DNA of 24,338 bases from a bacterium UBA2214 (GCA_002327255.1 DCUM01000024.1:1-24338); one strand, 5' to 3'. Shown: positions 6,864 through 15,034, counted from the first letter of the stretch. Numbers and translations: made by a program. The notes: a model not told the origin generated them from the sequence alone.

Positions 6864-7785
6864 CATCCTCCTCACGATTTCGATCATTTTTGTCCTCTCT
6901 CTCGCAAATTGTCAGCAAAAACCACGTGAGACGCCCACCAGCGGCAAACTGAACGTATATGTCTCCGACTCTCATCTGCCCCTGGTGCAGAGAGAGGCCG
7001 ATGTATTCAACAGTCTCTACGCGGACGCCCATATCTCTTTGCTGACTGCATCGACACGCGAGTGCCTGGTTCATCTGCTCAACGACAGCGTGCGCATGGT
7101 TTTTACCGACCGCGCGCTCAATGATGAAGAACGTCAGGTCATTCAAAAAGAAAACCTGAAAATCGAAGAGGTCAAGGTGGCCATCGATGCGCTCGCCCTC
7201 CTGGTCAACCATTTGAATGACAGCGACAACCTGACCATGGCCGGACTTGTCGATATCCTTGATGGCAAAACAACAGACTGGAATCAACCGGGCAATCGTC
7301 GCTTCAAAGGTCCGATCCATCTGGCAACCACCGGAAAAAATTCAGGGGCCTACGAATTGCTCAAAAATCATTTTCTGAAGCGTGACAAGGAACTCTCCCC
7401 TTCCATCATTCTCAACAGCCAGGCACAGGTCCTGGAATATGTCGCGAAAGACCCACAGGCGCTGGGTGTCGTCTCCCTGGCCTGTTTTAAGGAAGATACC
7501 CTGGCCACACTGACAGGGAAGGACGATGGCAAAGTGCGCCCCCTCGCATTCATGATAACCGACTCATCAGGGACACCCGCACGGGTCACTTTGCATCCAT
7601 ACTATCTTCATAGTGGTGAATATCCGTTGCACTATCCGTTATATGTATACTTTAATGCGCGTTCGAGACTCGCGGCCGGCTTCAGTGCCTTTATAGCCAG
7701 TGCCCCCGGACAAAAAATCATCCTGAATTGGGGATTGGTGCCTGCTACCATGCCCGTTCGTTTTGTTCAGCTACAGACCAGATAG
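6841..7785 (+). CDS. PstS-like periplasmic substrate-binding lipoprotein
   Basis: Protein of 314 aa with a hydrophobic signal (about 8-23) and a probable lipidated Cys24 (SLANC; Asn at -1 is off-consensus). The body resembles the PstS/PBP-like family of phosphate-binding proteins: GKLNVYVSDSHLPLV start, a segment IDALALLVN like the VDGIAIIVN stretch of PstS, and TGKNSGAYELLKN in the position of the anion-binding SGTxE loop. No pstC, pstA or pstB lies nearby, so it may not feed an ABC transporter. It sits between tonB and a TPR protein. GGAGG inside the preceding gene serves as its ribosome-binding site. The ligand is unproven. Confidence 0.8.
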   Translation: MWKTKKNSILLTISIIFVLSLANCQQKPRETPTSGKLNVYVSDSHLPLVQREADVFNSLYADAHISLLTASTRECLVHLLNDSVRMVFTDRALNDEERQVIQKENLKIEEVKVAIDALALLVNHLNDSDNLTMAGLVDILDGKTTDWNQPGNRRFKGPIHLATTGKNSGAYELLKNHFLKRDKELSPSIILNSQAQVLEYVAKDPQALGVVSLACFKEDTLATLTGKDDGKVRPLAFMITDSSGTPARVTLHPYYLHSGEYPLHYPLYVYFNARSRLAAGFSAFIASAPGQKIILNWGLVPATMPVRFVQLQTR

Positions 7786-7798
7786 GAGTAATCATCTC

Positions 7799-9463
7799 AT
7801 GAAAGAATTCACCGCAGTGATCACCCTGATACTATTGTTCCTTTCGTTGCCTGCTCAGGCGCAGGATAAAGTCACTCTGGGAAAGACTTACATGACGCAG
7901 GGGCAATATGCCGAGGCGGCCGCGATGTTCAAAATGGTCGTTGACGTCAATCCACGCAACGCCGAGGCCCTGATGGGGCTCAGCAAGGCCTACCTGAAAA
8001 TGGGCAAGCTCGATTCGGCTGAAATTGCCGCCAAAAATCTGCTCCTTTTTGATGACAAAAATGTGCAGGCCTACCAGCTGCTCACAGAAACCCAGGTCGC
8101 TGCAAAACGCTATGCGGAGGCTTATGCCACATTGCGCAGAGGCACCAAGCAGACCAAGAAAAACCCGGCTCTGCTCCTGCCCCTGGGATGGCTGCATCTC
8201 GCCAACGATTCCACCGCGCAGGCTGAAGTCGCCTTTTCTCAGGCCAAACAGGCCTTCCCGAAAAGTGCGGAGGCCTACCGCGGCCTCGGAGATGCCTATC
8301 TCAAAATGGGCGCCGAACCCGTGGCGCTGATGCAGTACGAAGAGTCCATCAAACGCGACAGCGTGCAGGTCGATCTGCGTTTCAAGATGGCGAACCTCTA
8401 TCTCCAGGATCGCCGCTACAACGAAGCCGCCAAGATGTACATCAGTGTGCTGCGCCACGAACCGGACAACGACCAGGCGGCTCTCGAAGTGGGCAAAATT
8501 TACATGCTCGCCAAACAGTATGCCAATGCCACCCATTACCTGAGCAAATACGTCACCCGTCATGGCGATGACCAGAAAACCTGGTCGATGTATATGGAGG
8601 CATTGGATAAAAGCCGGCAGTACGAATCCGCCCTCGAAGCCGCCAACCATCTCCTCGCGGCCGACCCCAATGATCCGTTGGCCCTGCGGCTCTCCGCCAA
8701 AGCCCACTTCATGATGCGACAGTATGACCAATCCATCGATTACTATACCAAGCTGACCGCGGTGGACACCCTGAGCGCCGAGGAATCGAAACGCTTCGGC
8801 AAGGCCTACTACTACTATACGCAACGGAATGATTCGCTGGCGATCTTTTATATGGAACAATCCTACGCCAAAGATTCGACGCAAGCGGATCTGTACAACG
8901 AAATGGGCTCTTCCTACATGCGCCTGAAACAGTGGGAAAAGGCCGCGATGATGTTCCAGAAGAAATTCCAATCCGATTCCACCTTTGCAGCGGCCTATGT
9001 CAATTATGCGCTCTGCAATATGGCGAACAGGAATTTTGAGCCCGCCCGGGTGGCGCTCTATAAAGCCATCGAATTGCGCCCCACTTACATTTACGGCCAC
9101 CTCTATCTGGCCCGGACCCTCGCCTCGATGGATTCCTCCAGAGCGGCGCGCACATCCTACGAGACAGCCGCAACTTTGGCCGATTCGGTCAAGGATCAGT
9201 ACAAAACTGAACTGGGCGAAGCCTACCGCTATATCAGCATCGCCCATCTCTCTGAAAAAGCGAATCAGCCGGCACTGGCAGCGGTCACCAAAGCCCTGGA
9301 GTTCCGGCCTCAGGATATGGAACTGCAGCTGTGGCGCGCCCAAATCCTTCACGCCCTGGATCGCCGCGATGAAGCCAAGACACAATACGAAAAAGTCTTG
9401 CGGCTCGACCCCAAAAATGCCGATGCCCAAAAAGGATTGGATATACTCCAGCTCTACAACTGA
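7799..9463 (+). CDS. Secreted tetratricopeptide-repeat protein
   Basis: Protein of 554 aa with a cleavable signal peptide (about 1-21, ending LPAQAQ) followed almost entirely by TPR units, roughly a dozen or more, recognisable by the A-EA-F--A, Y--LG and D---A-A-Y pattern spaced about 34 residues apart. TPR arrays are protein-protein scaffolds; here it should be periplasmic or outer-membrane associated. The ATG at 7799 is chosen over an in-frame upstream codon at 7763 because the signal peptide starts there and TAGGAG, overlapping the previous stop, provides a ribosome-binding site. It is part of the TonB operon. A scaffold linking the motor to outer-membrane partners is inference. Confidence 0.9.
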   Translation: MKEFTAVITLILLFLSLPAQAQDKVTLGKTYMTQGQYAEAAAMFKMVVDVNPRNAEALMGLSKAYLKMGKLDSAEIAAKNLLLFDDKNVQAYQLLTETQVAAKRYAEAYATLRRGTKQTKKNPALLLPLGWLHLANDSTAQAEVAFSQAKQAFPKSAEAYRGLGDAYLKMGAEPVALMQYEESIKRDSVQVDLRFKMANLYLQDRRYNEAAKMYISVLRHEPDNDQAALEVGKIYMLAKQYANATHYLSKYVTRHGDDQKTWSMYMEALDKSRQYESALEAANHLLAADPNDPLALRLSAKAHFMMRQYDQSIDYYTKLTAVDTLSAEESKRFGKAYYYYTQRNDSLAIFYMEQSYAKDSTQADLYNEMGSSYMRLKQWEKAAMMFQKKFQSDSTFAAAYVNYALCNMANRNFEPARVALYKAIELRPTYIYGHLYLARTLASMDSSRAARTSYETAATLADSVKDQYKTELGEAYRYISIAHLSEKANQPALAAVTKALEFRPQDMELQLWRAQILHALDRRDEAKTQYEKVLRLDPKNADAQKGLDILQLYN

Positions 9464-9539
9464 TGTCAGCACGGATCGTACGAATGAAACGGGTGCACAA
9501 AATTCAGTCATCCCTTAACCCAATTTGAAAGGGACCCTT

Positions 9540-10544
9540 ATGAGAAAAGCTTTCATCCTGATCCTCGGCCTCATCGTGTTCAGCGGTTGTGGCGGCAAGC
9601 AGGAAACGGCCAAAGTGGCCGGTTGGATAAAATATCAAGAGCCTTTTCTGAGAATCGCCTTTTCACACCCGCAGGAGTGGCTGTTGCAGCAGGACGGCAC
9701 CAAAATCTCTTTTTACTCGACAGCGGAAGCCGTGGTAAAATTCAATCCCTACACGGCAGAGGGTCCAGCCGCCGCGCGCATCATCATCAACATCGACAAA
9801 ATGGATACCTTGCGCACCCTGGATGAGTACGTCCGCAATCTCAGCAACGACCTGACCTCTTCGGGCTTTGATGTCGCCGCCGCGACGCCGCATAAGATCA
9901 CCGACCTCCCCGGCAAGATGATTCACTACAACGGCGCCCTGGATGCCAAAAACAGAATCAGCGGCGATCAGGTTGTCGCCATGCGTGACTCCATGGTCTA
10001 TGTGGTCAACTATGAGGCGTTCAATAAAATGTACGACGCCTACAGGGTCGTGCTGGACACCGTTCTCGCCAGCCTGCATCTGCCCGGACCCAAAATCGTC
10101 GCCGCGGACATGGATCCTTCCCTGCCCTCCGAAGAGATGGATCTCTTTGAAAATAACTTTATAAAGATCGCCTACCCGGCCAACTTTAACGCCAGCCCGG
10201 CAACCATCAAGGCGCCGGTCGAATTTGCCGTCAATCTCATGGGGTATCGCAAGGACAGCTATGTCGCCATCGACGTGCGTCCGGCGCAGGGACTGACCCT
10301 GGAAAAAGTCGTCGAACAAAACGCCAAATTTTTCAAAGAGACATCGCGCGGTCAAGCCACCATCGATGGCGTCCCGTCCGTCTATTTGAACTATTCACCG
10401 ATGAAAGACATCCAGAGCCGCGTCTATTTCTTCGTCAAAAACGACAAACTCTACCGCATGATCGTCAATTACTATGCACCCATGCGCTCGGACTTTTTGC
10501 CGGTCTTTGAAAAAATGGCGGCCTCGCTGGTCACCAAACAATAG
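9540..10544 (+). CDS. Lipoprotein with two PsbP/DUF1795-like halves
   Basis: Protein of 334 aa with a lipoprotein signal (FSGC; Cys17). The body appears to hold two domains of similar design: about 25-178 (FLRIAFSHPQEW, ending VLDTVLASLHLP) and about 195-334 (FIKIAYPANFN, ending VFEKMAASL). Both have the pattern of a strand with Pro and aromatic residues at the start, and a terminal helix, seen in PsbP/Mog1/DUF1795-like proteins. Family assignment is by pattern and moderate. AAAGGGA precedes ATG 9540; an in-frame TTG at 9525 is unlikely. It is 76 bp after the TPR gene and just before a strong terminator, so it probably ends the operon. Confidence 0.78.
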   Translation: MRKAFILILGLIVFSGCGGKQETAKVAGWIKYQEPFLRIAFSHPQEWLLQQDGTKISFYSTAEAVVKFNPYTAEGPAAARIIINIDKMDTLRTLDEYVRNLSNDLTSSGFDVAAATPHKITDLPGKMIHYNGALDAKNRISGDQVVAMRDSMVYVVNYEAFNKMYDAYRVVLDTVLASLHLPGPKIVAADMDPSLPSEEMDLFENNFIKIAYPANFNASPATIKAPVEFAVNLMGYRKDSYVAIDVRPAQGLTLEKVVEQNAKFFKETSRGQATIDGVPSVYLNYSPMKDIQSRVYFFVKNDKLYRMIVNYYAPMRSDFLPVFEKMAASLVTKQ

Positions 10545-10561
10545 CATCACCGCAACTTCTC

Positions 10562-10596
10562 AAGCCGTTCCGCTCCTGCCGGGACGGCTTTTTTTT
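10562..10596 (+). terminator. Intrinsic terminator ending the TonB operon
   Basis: AAGCCGTTCCG (10562-10572), a 7-nt loop and CGGGACGGCTT (10580-10590) form an 11-bp stem with one G-U pair. It is immediately followed by a T-run through 10596. It lies 17 nt after the lipoprotein stop codon. Confidence 0.92.
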
Positions 10597-10820
10597 ATAC
10601 CTGCCTCTTGACCCTGCATCTCGCCTGCCAAACGACACTGGCGCGCGCCATAACAGCACCAAACCATCACGCCGGGCCGATACAATGCCGCTTCTTCCGG
10701 GCATGCCGAGGCATGCTGCAAATCCATGCCACTTCCAGGCACAGATGAACACCGCGCAGCTACCGCCCACCGCCAACTTTCGTAAATCTCTCACATTTTT
10801 CCATTTTTCATCGATTTTAC

Positions 10821-10849
10821 TTGACACATGTTATAATTTTTATTATACT
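10821..10849 (+). promoter_or_regulatory. Near-consensus sigma-70 promoter
   Basis: A perfect TTGACA (10821-10826), a 17-nt AT-rich spacer and TATACT (10844-10849; one mismatch to TATAAT) form a strong promoter. Transcription should start near 10856, giving a leader of about 390 nt before the ATG at 11250. Confidence 0.8.
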
Positions 10850-10862
10850 GTAATCGTTTACA
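10849..10862. promoter_or_regulatory. LacI/GalR-family-type operator at the transcription start
   Basis: TGTAATCGTTTACA is palindromic with a central CG, symmetric at 12 of 14 positions. It matches the general TGTAANCGNTTACA form of LacI-family and catabolite-responsive operators. It abuts the -10 box and spans the predicted start, the classic place for repression. The repressor gene is not in the window, and the family assignment rests on the operator shape. Confidence 0.6.
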
Positions 10863-10887
10863 TTCCTTTCCATATAGTGACGAATTC

Positions 10888-10918
10888 AGAGGGCGCCCAG
10901 GTAACGTCAGCGCCCTCT
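10888..10918 (+). repeat. 9-bp hairpin in the leader
   Basis: AGAGGGCGC (10888-10896) and GCGCCCTCT (10910-10918) are exact reverse complements around a 13-nt loop, starting about 30 nt into the predicted transcript. No T-run follows, so it is not an obvious terminator. It could stabilise the leader or be part of a regulatory structure. Confidence 0.5.
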
Positions 10919-11249
10919 CAGGTCTTCTCACCCACAAGACGGGACCTTTTTTGCGACTCTTCAGCCCCAAAAAAGCCACGTTCACACACTCTTCCGAACC
11001 GGCGCCTGCTCACGCGACCGTCAGGCCGTTTTACATGCCAACACACCGGGCACCATCCGCACCTCCCCTGTCGTCACCCTTTAATCAACTTCATAGTGGT
11101 TCAAATTGTATCGCAGTACACAATGTAAAAAAGATATACCAGCTGACCTGATTTAAACAAAGGAGGTGTTTCCCCAAAAAAACGTATCGGCTGTCTGGTT
11201 TTTTGTCAGTGACTCAATTTTGCATTTCATCAAACGCAGGAGGAACATC

Positions 11250-14200
11250 ATGCATCAGAAATCTACTGCATGGCTCATGCTCATCGTGCTGATCCTGGCT
11301 TTTTCTGCCGCTACGCAGGGTCAACCTTCGCACCGTCCCGATGTCATTTGGGCCCGTTATTGCGACACAGCGATCACCCTCGACGGGGTCCTTGACGAGC
11401 CGGGCTGGGCCAAGGCTGAATCCATTCGCGTCCAGTACGGCCTCATGGGCGCCCAGATCCCCGGCAGCGGGCAGCGTCTGGAATCGGGCGTCGAACCCGG
11501 CGATCCGCTCGACGCCACGGTCAAATTCCTGATTCACAATGCCGACCTCTACCTCGCGATCACCGTGAAGGACTCTTCCGTCGGCGGCGGTCTTTTCAAT
11601 AAATTCGATGGGTTTCTCATGAACCTGCGCGACGCCGCCTCCCCCAACCGTCCGGTCGGCTCCTTTGAGTATTTTTACGGCTGGGTCACCGAAGGCTGGG
11701 CGGACCCCAACACCGGTAACGTCGGCGCACTCCCCGGCTTTTTCGGCTGGGCAGCCGGCGACCGAAGCGTCTGGGATGCCGCCACCGTGGTGCACGGCCT
11801 TTCCAACAGCGACACCACCGCGGATGAAGGGTACACCGTCGAAATCCGCTTCAATCTCGCCGCGCGCGGCTACGATGCCACCCAACCCGACGGCGTCATC
11901 ATCCCCTTCAACATGTCCATTTATGATGCCGACTGGCAGTGGCCCTATGACGAGGCCAAATTCAGCGGCAACCGCACCTGGATTCAGGGGCCCTGGGGCA
12001 ACGGCTCCGCCTATAACGTGCTGCGCATTCATGCCCGCCCGGATGTGACCGTGGCCTTGCCCAAGGTACCCGCTTCCACCGCCGATGTGATCATCCCCAA
12101 TGCGGACAACCATCCGGATCCGGTCATCGACGGCGTGCTCGATGAAGCGGTCTGGGCCAACGCGCCCGGCATCGATTTGCGCTTCGGCGATGATGCCCTG
12201 CGCGCAACCTATCCCGGCGTCGCCCCGCTGATGTCCGGCCAATGGCAGCCTGAAATCAACGGCGCCCGGGCGCCCATTCTCGACCCCGCCGACGCCACCG
12301 TCAAATGGTTCTTCAAAGAGGACCTCCTCTATCTCGGCGTCGACGTTCGCGACCAGTCGGTCATGGCCCTGCCAAATTATGACCAGTGGGACGGCATCCG
12401 CTTCATCATCAACGACCTCGCCGCCCGCGATGATTTTGAAGACAATTTGCTGCGCCGCGAACTGACGCTGCGCTTCGATGCCATCGGCCAGGTGATCTGG
12501 CAGGAATACCTGACCATGATCATCGACAGCCTCGGCATGGGGCAGGCCGCCTGCAGCATGAAACCCGGCACCACCATCGGCGATGTCAACGATATCGATG
12601 CCGGCTATAATTTTGAGCTGGTCATCGATCTGAAAGCGCTGGGATATCCCGCAGGCCTCGGCGCCGGCGACCTCTTCATCAGCGCCACCCTCTTCGACGG
12701 CGATGCTTTCCCCAATTCCGCCGACGACTATGGCAACCGCGTCTGGTTCATGCGCGAAGGTCCCTGGAACGCCGCACCGGCCTGGGGCTATCTCGATCCC
12801 TACACCACCCTTCCCGGCGGCACCCTGAGTCAGATGGAACGGCCCGACGCCCTGTGGGCGCGCACAACGGCCACACCCATCACCCTCGACGGGGTGCTCG
12901 ATGAAGCCGCCTGGGCCAAAGCCGAATCGGTGCGCTTGCGTTATAACAATGCCGGCGTCCTGATCCCCGGCAGCGGTGCGCGAAGCGAAGGCGGCGTCGA
13001 ACCCTCCGACCCGACGGACGCCACCCTCAAATTCCTCGTCCACGGCAACAAGCTCTACATGGGCGCCATGGTGAAAGATGCCTCGGTGGGCGGCGGTCTG
13101 TTCAATAAATTCGACGGCTTTTTGATGAACCTGCGCGACCGTTCCAAGCCCGATCGTCCCGTGCCGAATTTCGAGTACTTTTACGGCTGGGTCACCGAAG
13201 GCTGGGCCGATCCCAACACCGGCAATGTCGGCGCTTCACCCGGCTTCTTCGGCTGGGCGGCCGGCGACCGTAGCGTCTGGGATGCCGTCACCGTCGTCAA
13301 CGGCGTCAGCAACGATGATGCCACGCCGGATCAGGGCTACACCGTCGAATTCGTCTTTGATCTCGCCGCGCGCGGCTACGATGTCACCTCCAAGTCGGGC
13401 GATATCATCGAATTCAACGTGTCGATCTACGATGCCGACTGGCAGTGGCCTTACGACGAAGAAAGATTCAGCGGCAACCGCACCTGGTGGCAGGGACCCT
13501 GGGGCAACGGCTCAGCCTATGCCATAGCGCGCATCTACGCGCGTCCCGATGTGACCGAAGAGGCACCGCTGCCCGCGATCGGACCCGATCTCGTCATCCC
13601 CAATGGCGCCGATCATCCCGCCCCCACCATCGACGGCAATCTCGATGAAGCGGTATGGGCGAACATGGCGGGTATGGACCTCCGTTTCGGTGACGATGTC
13701 CTGCGCGCCTCCTATCCCGGCATCGGCCCCTGGCGCTCCGGCCAATGGCAGCCCGAAATAGACGGCGTCCGCGCCCCCGTAGTCGATCCGGCTGACGCCA
13801 CCCTGAAATGGTTCTTCCAGGGAGACATGCTCTACATCGGCGTCGATGTCCGCGACCAGGCGGTCTGGGCGCTGCCCAATTATGACCAGTGGGATGGCAT
13901 CCGCTTCATCATCAACGACCGCGCCGCCCGCGACGAGTGGGAGCATACCCTCCTGCGCCGCGAATTGACGCTGCGCTTCGATCAGAGCGGCGTCATTGTC
14001 CAGGATTATCTCGCTACCCTGGTGGAGGCCGGACACGCCTATGCGGCCTTCATGCTGAAGCCAGGTTCCACCATCGACGACTATAATGACATCGATACCG
14101 GCTACCACTTTGAGCTGGGCATCGATCTCAAGGGTCTGGGATATCCCGCCGGACTCGGTGATGGCGTCCTCTTCATCAGCGCCACCCTCTTCGACGGCGA

Positions 14201-14633
14201 TAATTTCCCCAATGCCGCCGACAACTATGGCAACCGCGTCTGGTGGATGCGCGAGGGCGCCTGGAACGCAGGCCCCGCCTGGGCGGTGATGGATGTGAAT
14301 ACCAAAGTCCCGACAGGTGTCAAAATCGCGGAAAAAACCGGTCTGCCCAAATCGTTCGAACTTCTCGGCAATTATCCCAACCCCTTCAATCCGCTGACGA
14401 CGATCCGCTACGCCATGCCGGAGAATGGTACCATCAAGCTGAAGGTCTACGATCTGCTGGGGCGAATGGTGCATGAACAACGCCTCGGCATGCAAAGCGC
14501 CGGGATTCACCAGGCGGTGTTTGACGCCGGGCAGATCAGCTCGGGCGTCTATTTCTATCAAATCGAAATGACCGCCGCCGAAACGCGTCAGGTCAGTAAA
14601 ACCCGTGTTCACAAGATGCTGGTGATCAAATAG
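11250..14633 (+). CDS. Secreted protein with four CBM9/DOMON-like domains and a T9SS-type C-terminus
   Basis: Protein of 1127 aa. The ATG at 11250 follows AGGAGGAAC and opens a signal peptide (about 1-23); an in-frame GTG at 11166 would put a basic extension before it and is rejected. Four domains resembling the carbohydrate family 9 binding domain-like group are arranged A-B-A-B from about residues 30, 280, 533 and 781. Each begins with TLDGVLDE or IDGVLDEAVWAN and contains VKFLIHN or VKWFFK beta-strand motifs. The two A-B pairs are a close tandem duplication (period about 1503-1506 nt). The C-terminus (about 1034-1127) is a T9SS type A-like sorting domain (NYPNPFNPLTTI, then VYDLLGRMV and SGVYFYQI). 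It is probably surface-anchored or released and glycan-binding; the ligand is unknown. A terminator follows, so it is probably monocistronic. Confidence 0.88.
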   Translation: MHQKSTAWLMLIVLILAFSAATQGQPSHRPDVIWARYCDTAITLDGVLDEPGWAKAESIRVQYGLMGAQIPGSGQRLESGVEPGDPLDATVKFLIHNADLYLAITVKDSSVGGGLFNKFDGFLMNLRDAASPNRPVGSFEYFYGWVTEGWADPNTGNVGALPGFFGWAAGDRSVWDAATVVHGLSNSDTTADEGYTVEIRFNLAARGYDATQPDGVIIPFNMSIYDADWQWPYDEAKFSGNRTWIQGPWGNGSAYNVLRIHARPDVTVALPKVPASTADVIIPNADNHPDPVIDGVLDEAVWANAPGIDLRFGDDALRATYPGVAPLMSGQWQPEINGARAPILDPADATVKWFFKEDLLYLGVDVRDQSVMALPNYDQWDGIRFIINDLAARDDFEDNLLRRELTLRFDAIGQVIWQEYLTMIIDSLGMGQAACSMKPGTTIGDVNDIDAGYNFELVIDLKALGYPAGLGAGDLFISATLFDGDAFPNSADDYGNRVWFMREGPWNAAPAWGYLDPYTTLPGGTLSQMERPDALWARTTATPITLDGVLDEAAWAKAESVRLRYNNAGVLIPGSGARSEGGVEPSDPTDATLKFLVHGNKLYMGAMVKDASVGGGLFNKFDGFLMNLRDRSKPDRPVPNFEYFYGWVTEGWADPNTGNVGASPGFFGWAAGDRSVWDAVTVVNGVSNDDATPDQGYTVEFVFDLAARGYDVTSKSGDIIEFNVSIYDADWQWPYDEERFSGNRTWWQGPWGNGSAYAIARIYARPDVTEEAPLPAIGPDLVIPNGADHPAPTIDGNLDEAVWANMAGMDLRFGDDVLRASYPGIGPWRSGQWQPEIDGVRAPVVDPADATLKWFFQGDMLYIGVDVRDQAVWALPNYDQWDGIRFIINDRAARDEWEHTLLRRELTLRFDQSGVIVQDYLATLVEAGHAYAAFMLKPGSTIDDYNDIDTGYHFELGIDLKGLGYPAGLGDGVLFISATLFDGDNFPNAADNYGNRVWWMREGAWNAGPAWAVMDVNTKVPTGVKIAEKTGLPKSFELLGNYPNPFNPLTTIRYAMPENGTIKLKVYDLLGRMVHEQRLGMQSAGIHQAVFDAGQISSGVYFYQIEMTAAETRQVSKTRVHKMLVIK
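11338..14290 (+). repeat. Internal tandem duplication of about 1.5 kb in the CBM9-like gene
   Basis: Two copies (about 11338-12840 and 12843-14290) align in frame. For example, TTCAATAAATTCGA recurs at 11595 and 13101 (offset 1506), and GACCAGTGGGA at 12381 and 13884 (offset 1503). Long blocks, such as the segment encoding FYGWVTEGWADPNTGNVGA, are almost identical at the amino-acid level, with mostly third-position differences. This indicates a fairly recent duplication or gene conversion. Confidence 0.9.
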
Positions 14634-14663
14634 CCCGTATCTGAACGGACGCAAACGGTCCGG

Positions 14664-14709
14664 GGGGTGGGTATCCGGCAGCACCGGGTACCCATCCCTC
14701 CCATTTTTT
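14664..14709 (+). terminator. Intrinsic terminator after the CBM9-like gene
   Basis: A 15-bp stem with two G-T pairs and a 5-nt CAGCA loop is formed by 14664-14678 and 14684-14698. A six-T run at 14704-14709 lies 5 nt past the stem. It lies 30 nt after the stop codon and separates this gene from the receptor operon. Confidence 0.85.
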
Positions 14710-15034
14710 ATCACAGCGATTATCCGGGTGTCCGGTAATCTGCAAAAAGATCTCATCATCTCAATGGTCATCGCAGCCCAGCTCAACCCTTGAATGATTC
14801 AGGGCTGCCTTGATTATTCATGGACACGTTGTATTCATAATATAAATTTATTAATAACCCTATTTTATGACAACCAATAGAAGTATGAATAAACCACAAA
14901 AAGCACAAAGCTGTGACGGTAATTATTTTGATATTTCAGTAACGATCATTTTTTCTTTGTGCGCTTCGTGGACTTTGTGGTTAATGAATGATTCGCTGAA
15001 AAGGGTCCAGTTTTTTTTACAGGAAAGGAAGGCT
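14710..15034. other. AT-rich intergenic leader of the receptor operon
   Basis: No gene is supported here. It holds a 7-bp inverted repeat, GCAGCCC (14773-14779) and GGGCTGC (14802-14808), an AT-rich stretch at about 14828-14870 that is the likely promoter region (TTGTAT at 14829-14834 is a weak -35 candidate), and the repeat element at 14892-14982. An in-frame ATG at 14867 would prepend 56 non-signal residues to the receptor and is not preferred. Confidence 0.6.
14892..14982. repeat. Inverted-repeat element of the ACCACAAA/CTTTGTGG type
   Basis: AACCACAAA (14892-14900) and GCACAAAG (14903-14910) recur inverted as CTTTGTGC (14955-14962) and TTTGTGGTT (14974-14982), bracketing a 44-nt AT-rich centre. 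Translated on the minus strand it gives NHKVHEAHKEK, a phrase I recall as typical of spurious ORFs from dispersed genomic repeats. That suggests a REP/MITE-like element, but only one copy is seen in this window. Confidence 0.5.

Larger units (their letters stand above)
10597..11249. other. Intergenic region and long leader of the CBM9-like gene
   Basis: About 650 bp with no supportable gene. The first half (10597-10790) holds only short sequence symmetries, such as GCATGCC, GA, GGCATGC at 10701-10716. The second half holds the promoter (10821-10849), an operator-like palindrome (10849-10862), a 9-bp hairpin (10888-10918), and a perfect Shine-Dalgarno-like AAAGGAGGTG (11159-11168) with no usable start codon at normal spacing. 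The real start is at 11250. Confidence 0.7.

Noticed and set aside
7832..9511. 559-aa antisense open frame opposite the TPR gene
   Set aside because: The + strand encodes a clear TPR array with a signal peptide; the antisense product has no family features.
11166..11249. Upstream GTG start for the CBM9-like gene
   Set aside because: It overlaps the Shine-Dalgarno-like sequence itself and would place a basic 28-residue extension before a normal signal peptide; ATG 11250 has its own AGGAGG.
11214..14786. Long antisense open frames opposite the CBM9-like gene
   Set aside because: Two such frames mirror the duplicated units and only reflect the repeated GC-rich coding sequence.
14867..15034. 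Upstream ATG start for the TonB-dependent receptor
   Set aside because: The extension is translated from the inverted-repeat element and lacks a ribosome-binding site; ATG 15035 has a purine-rich site and starts a signal peptide.
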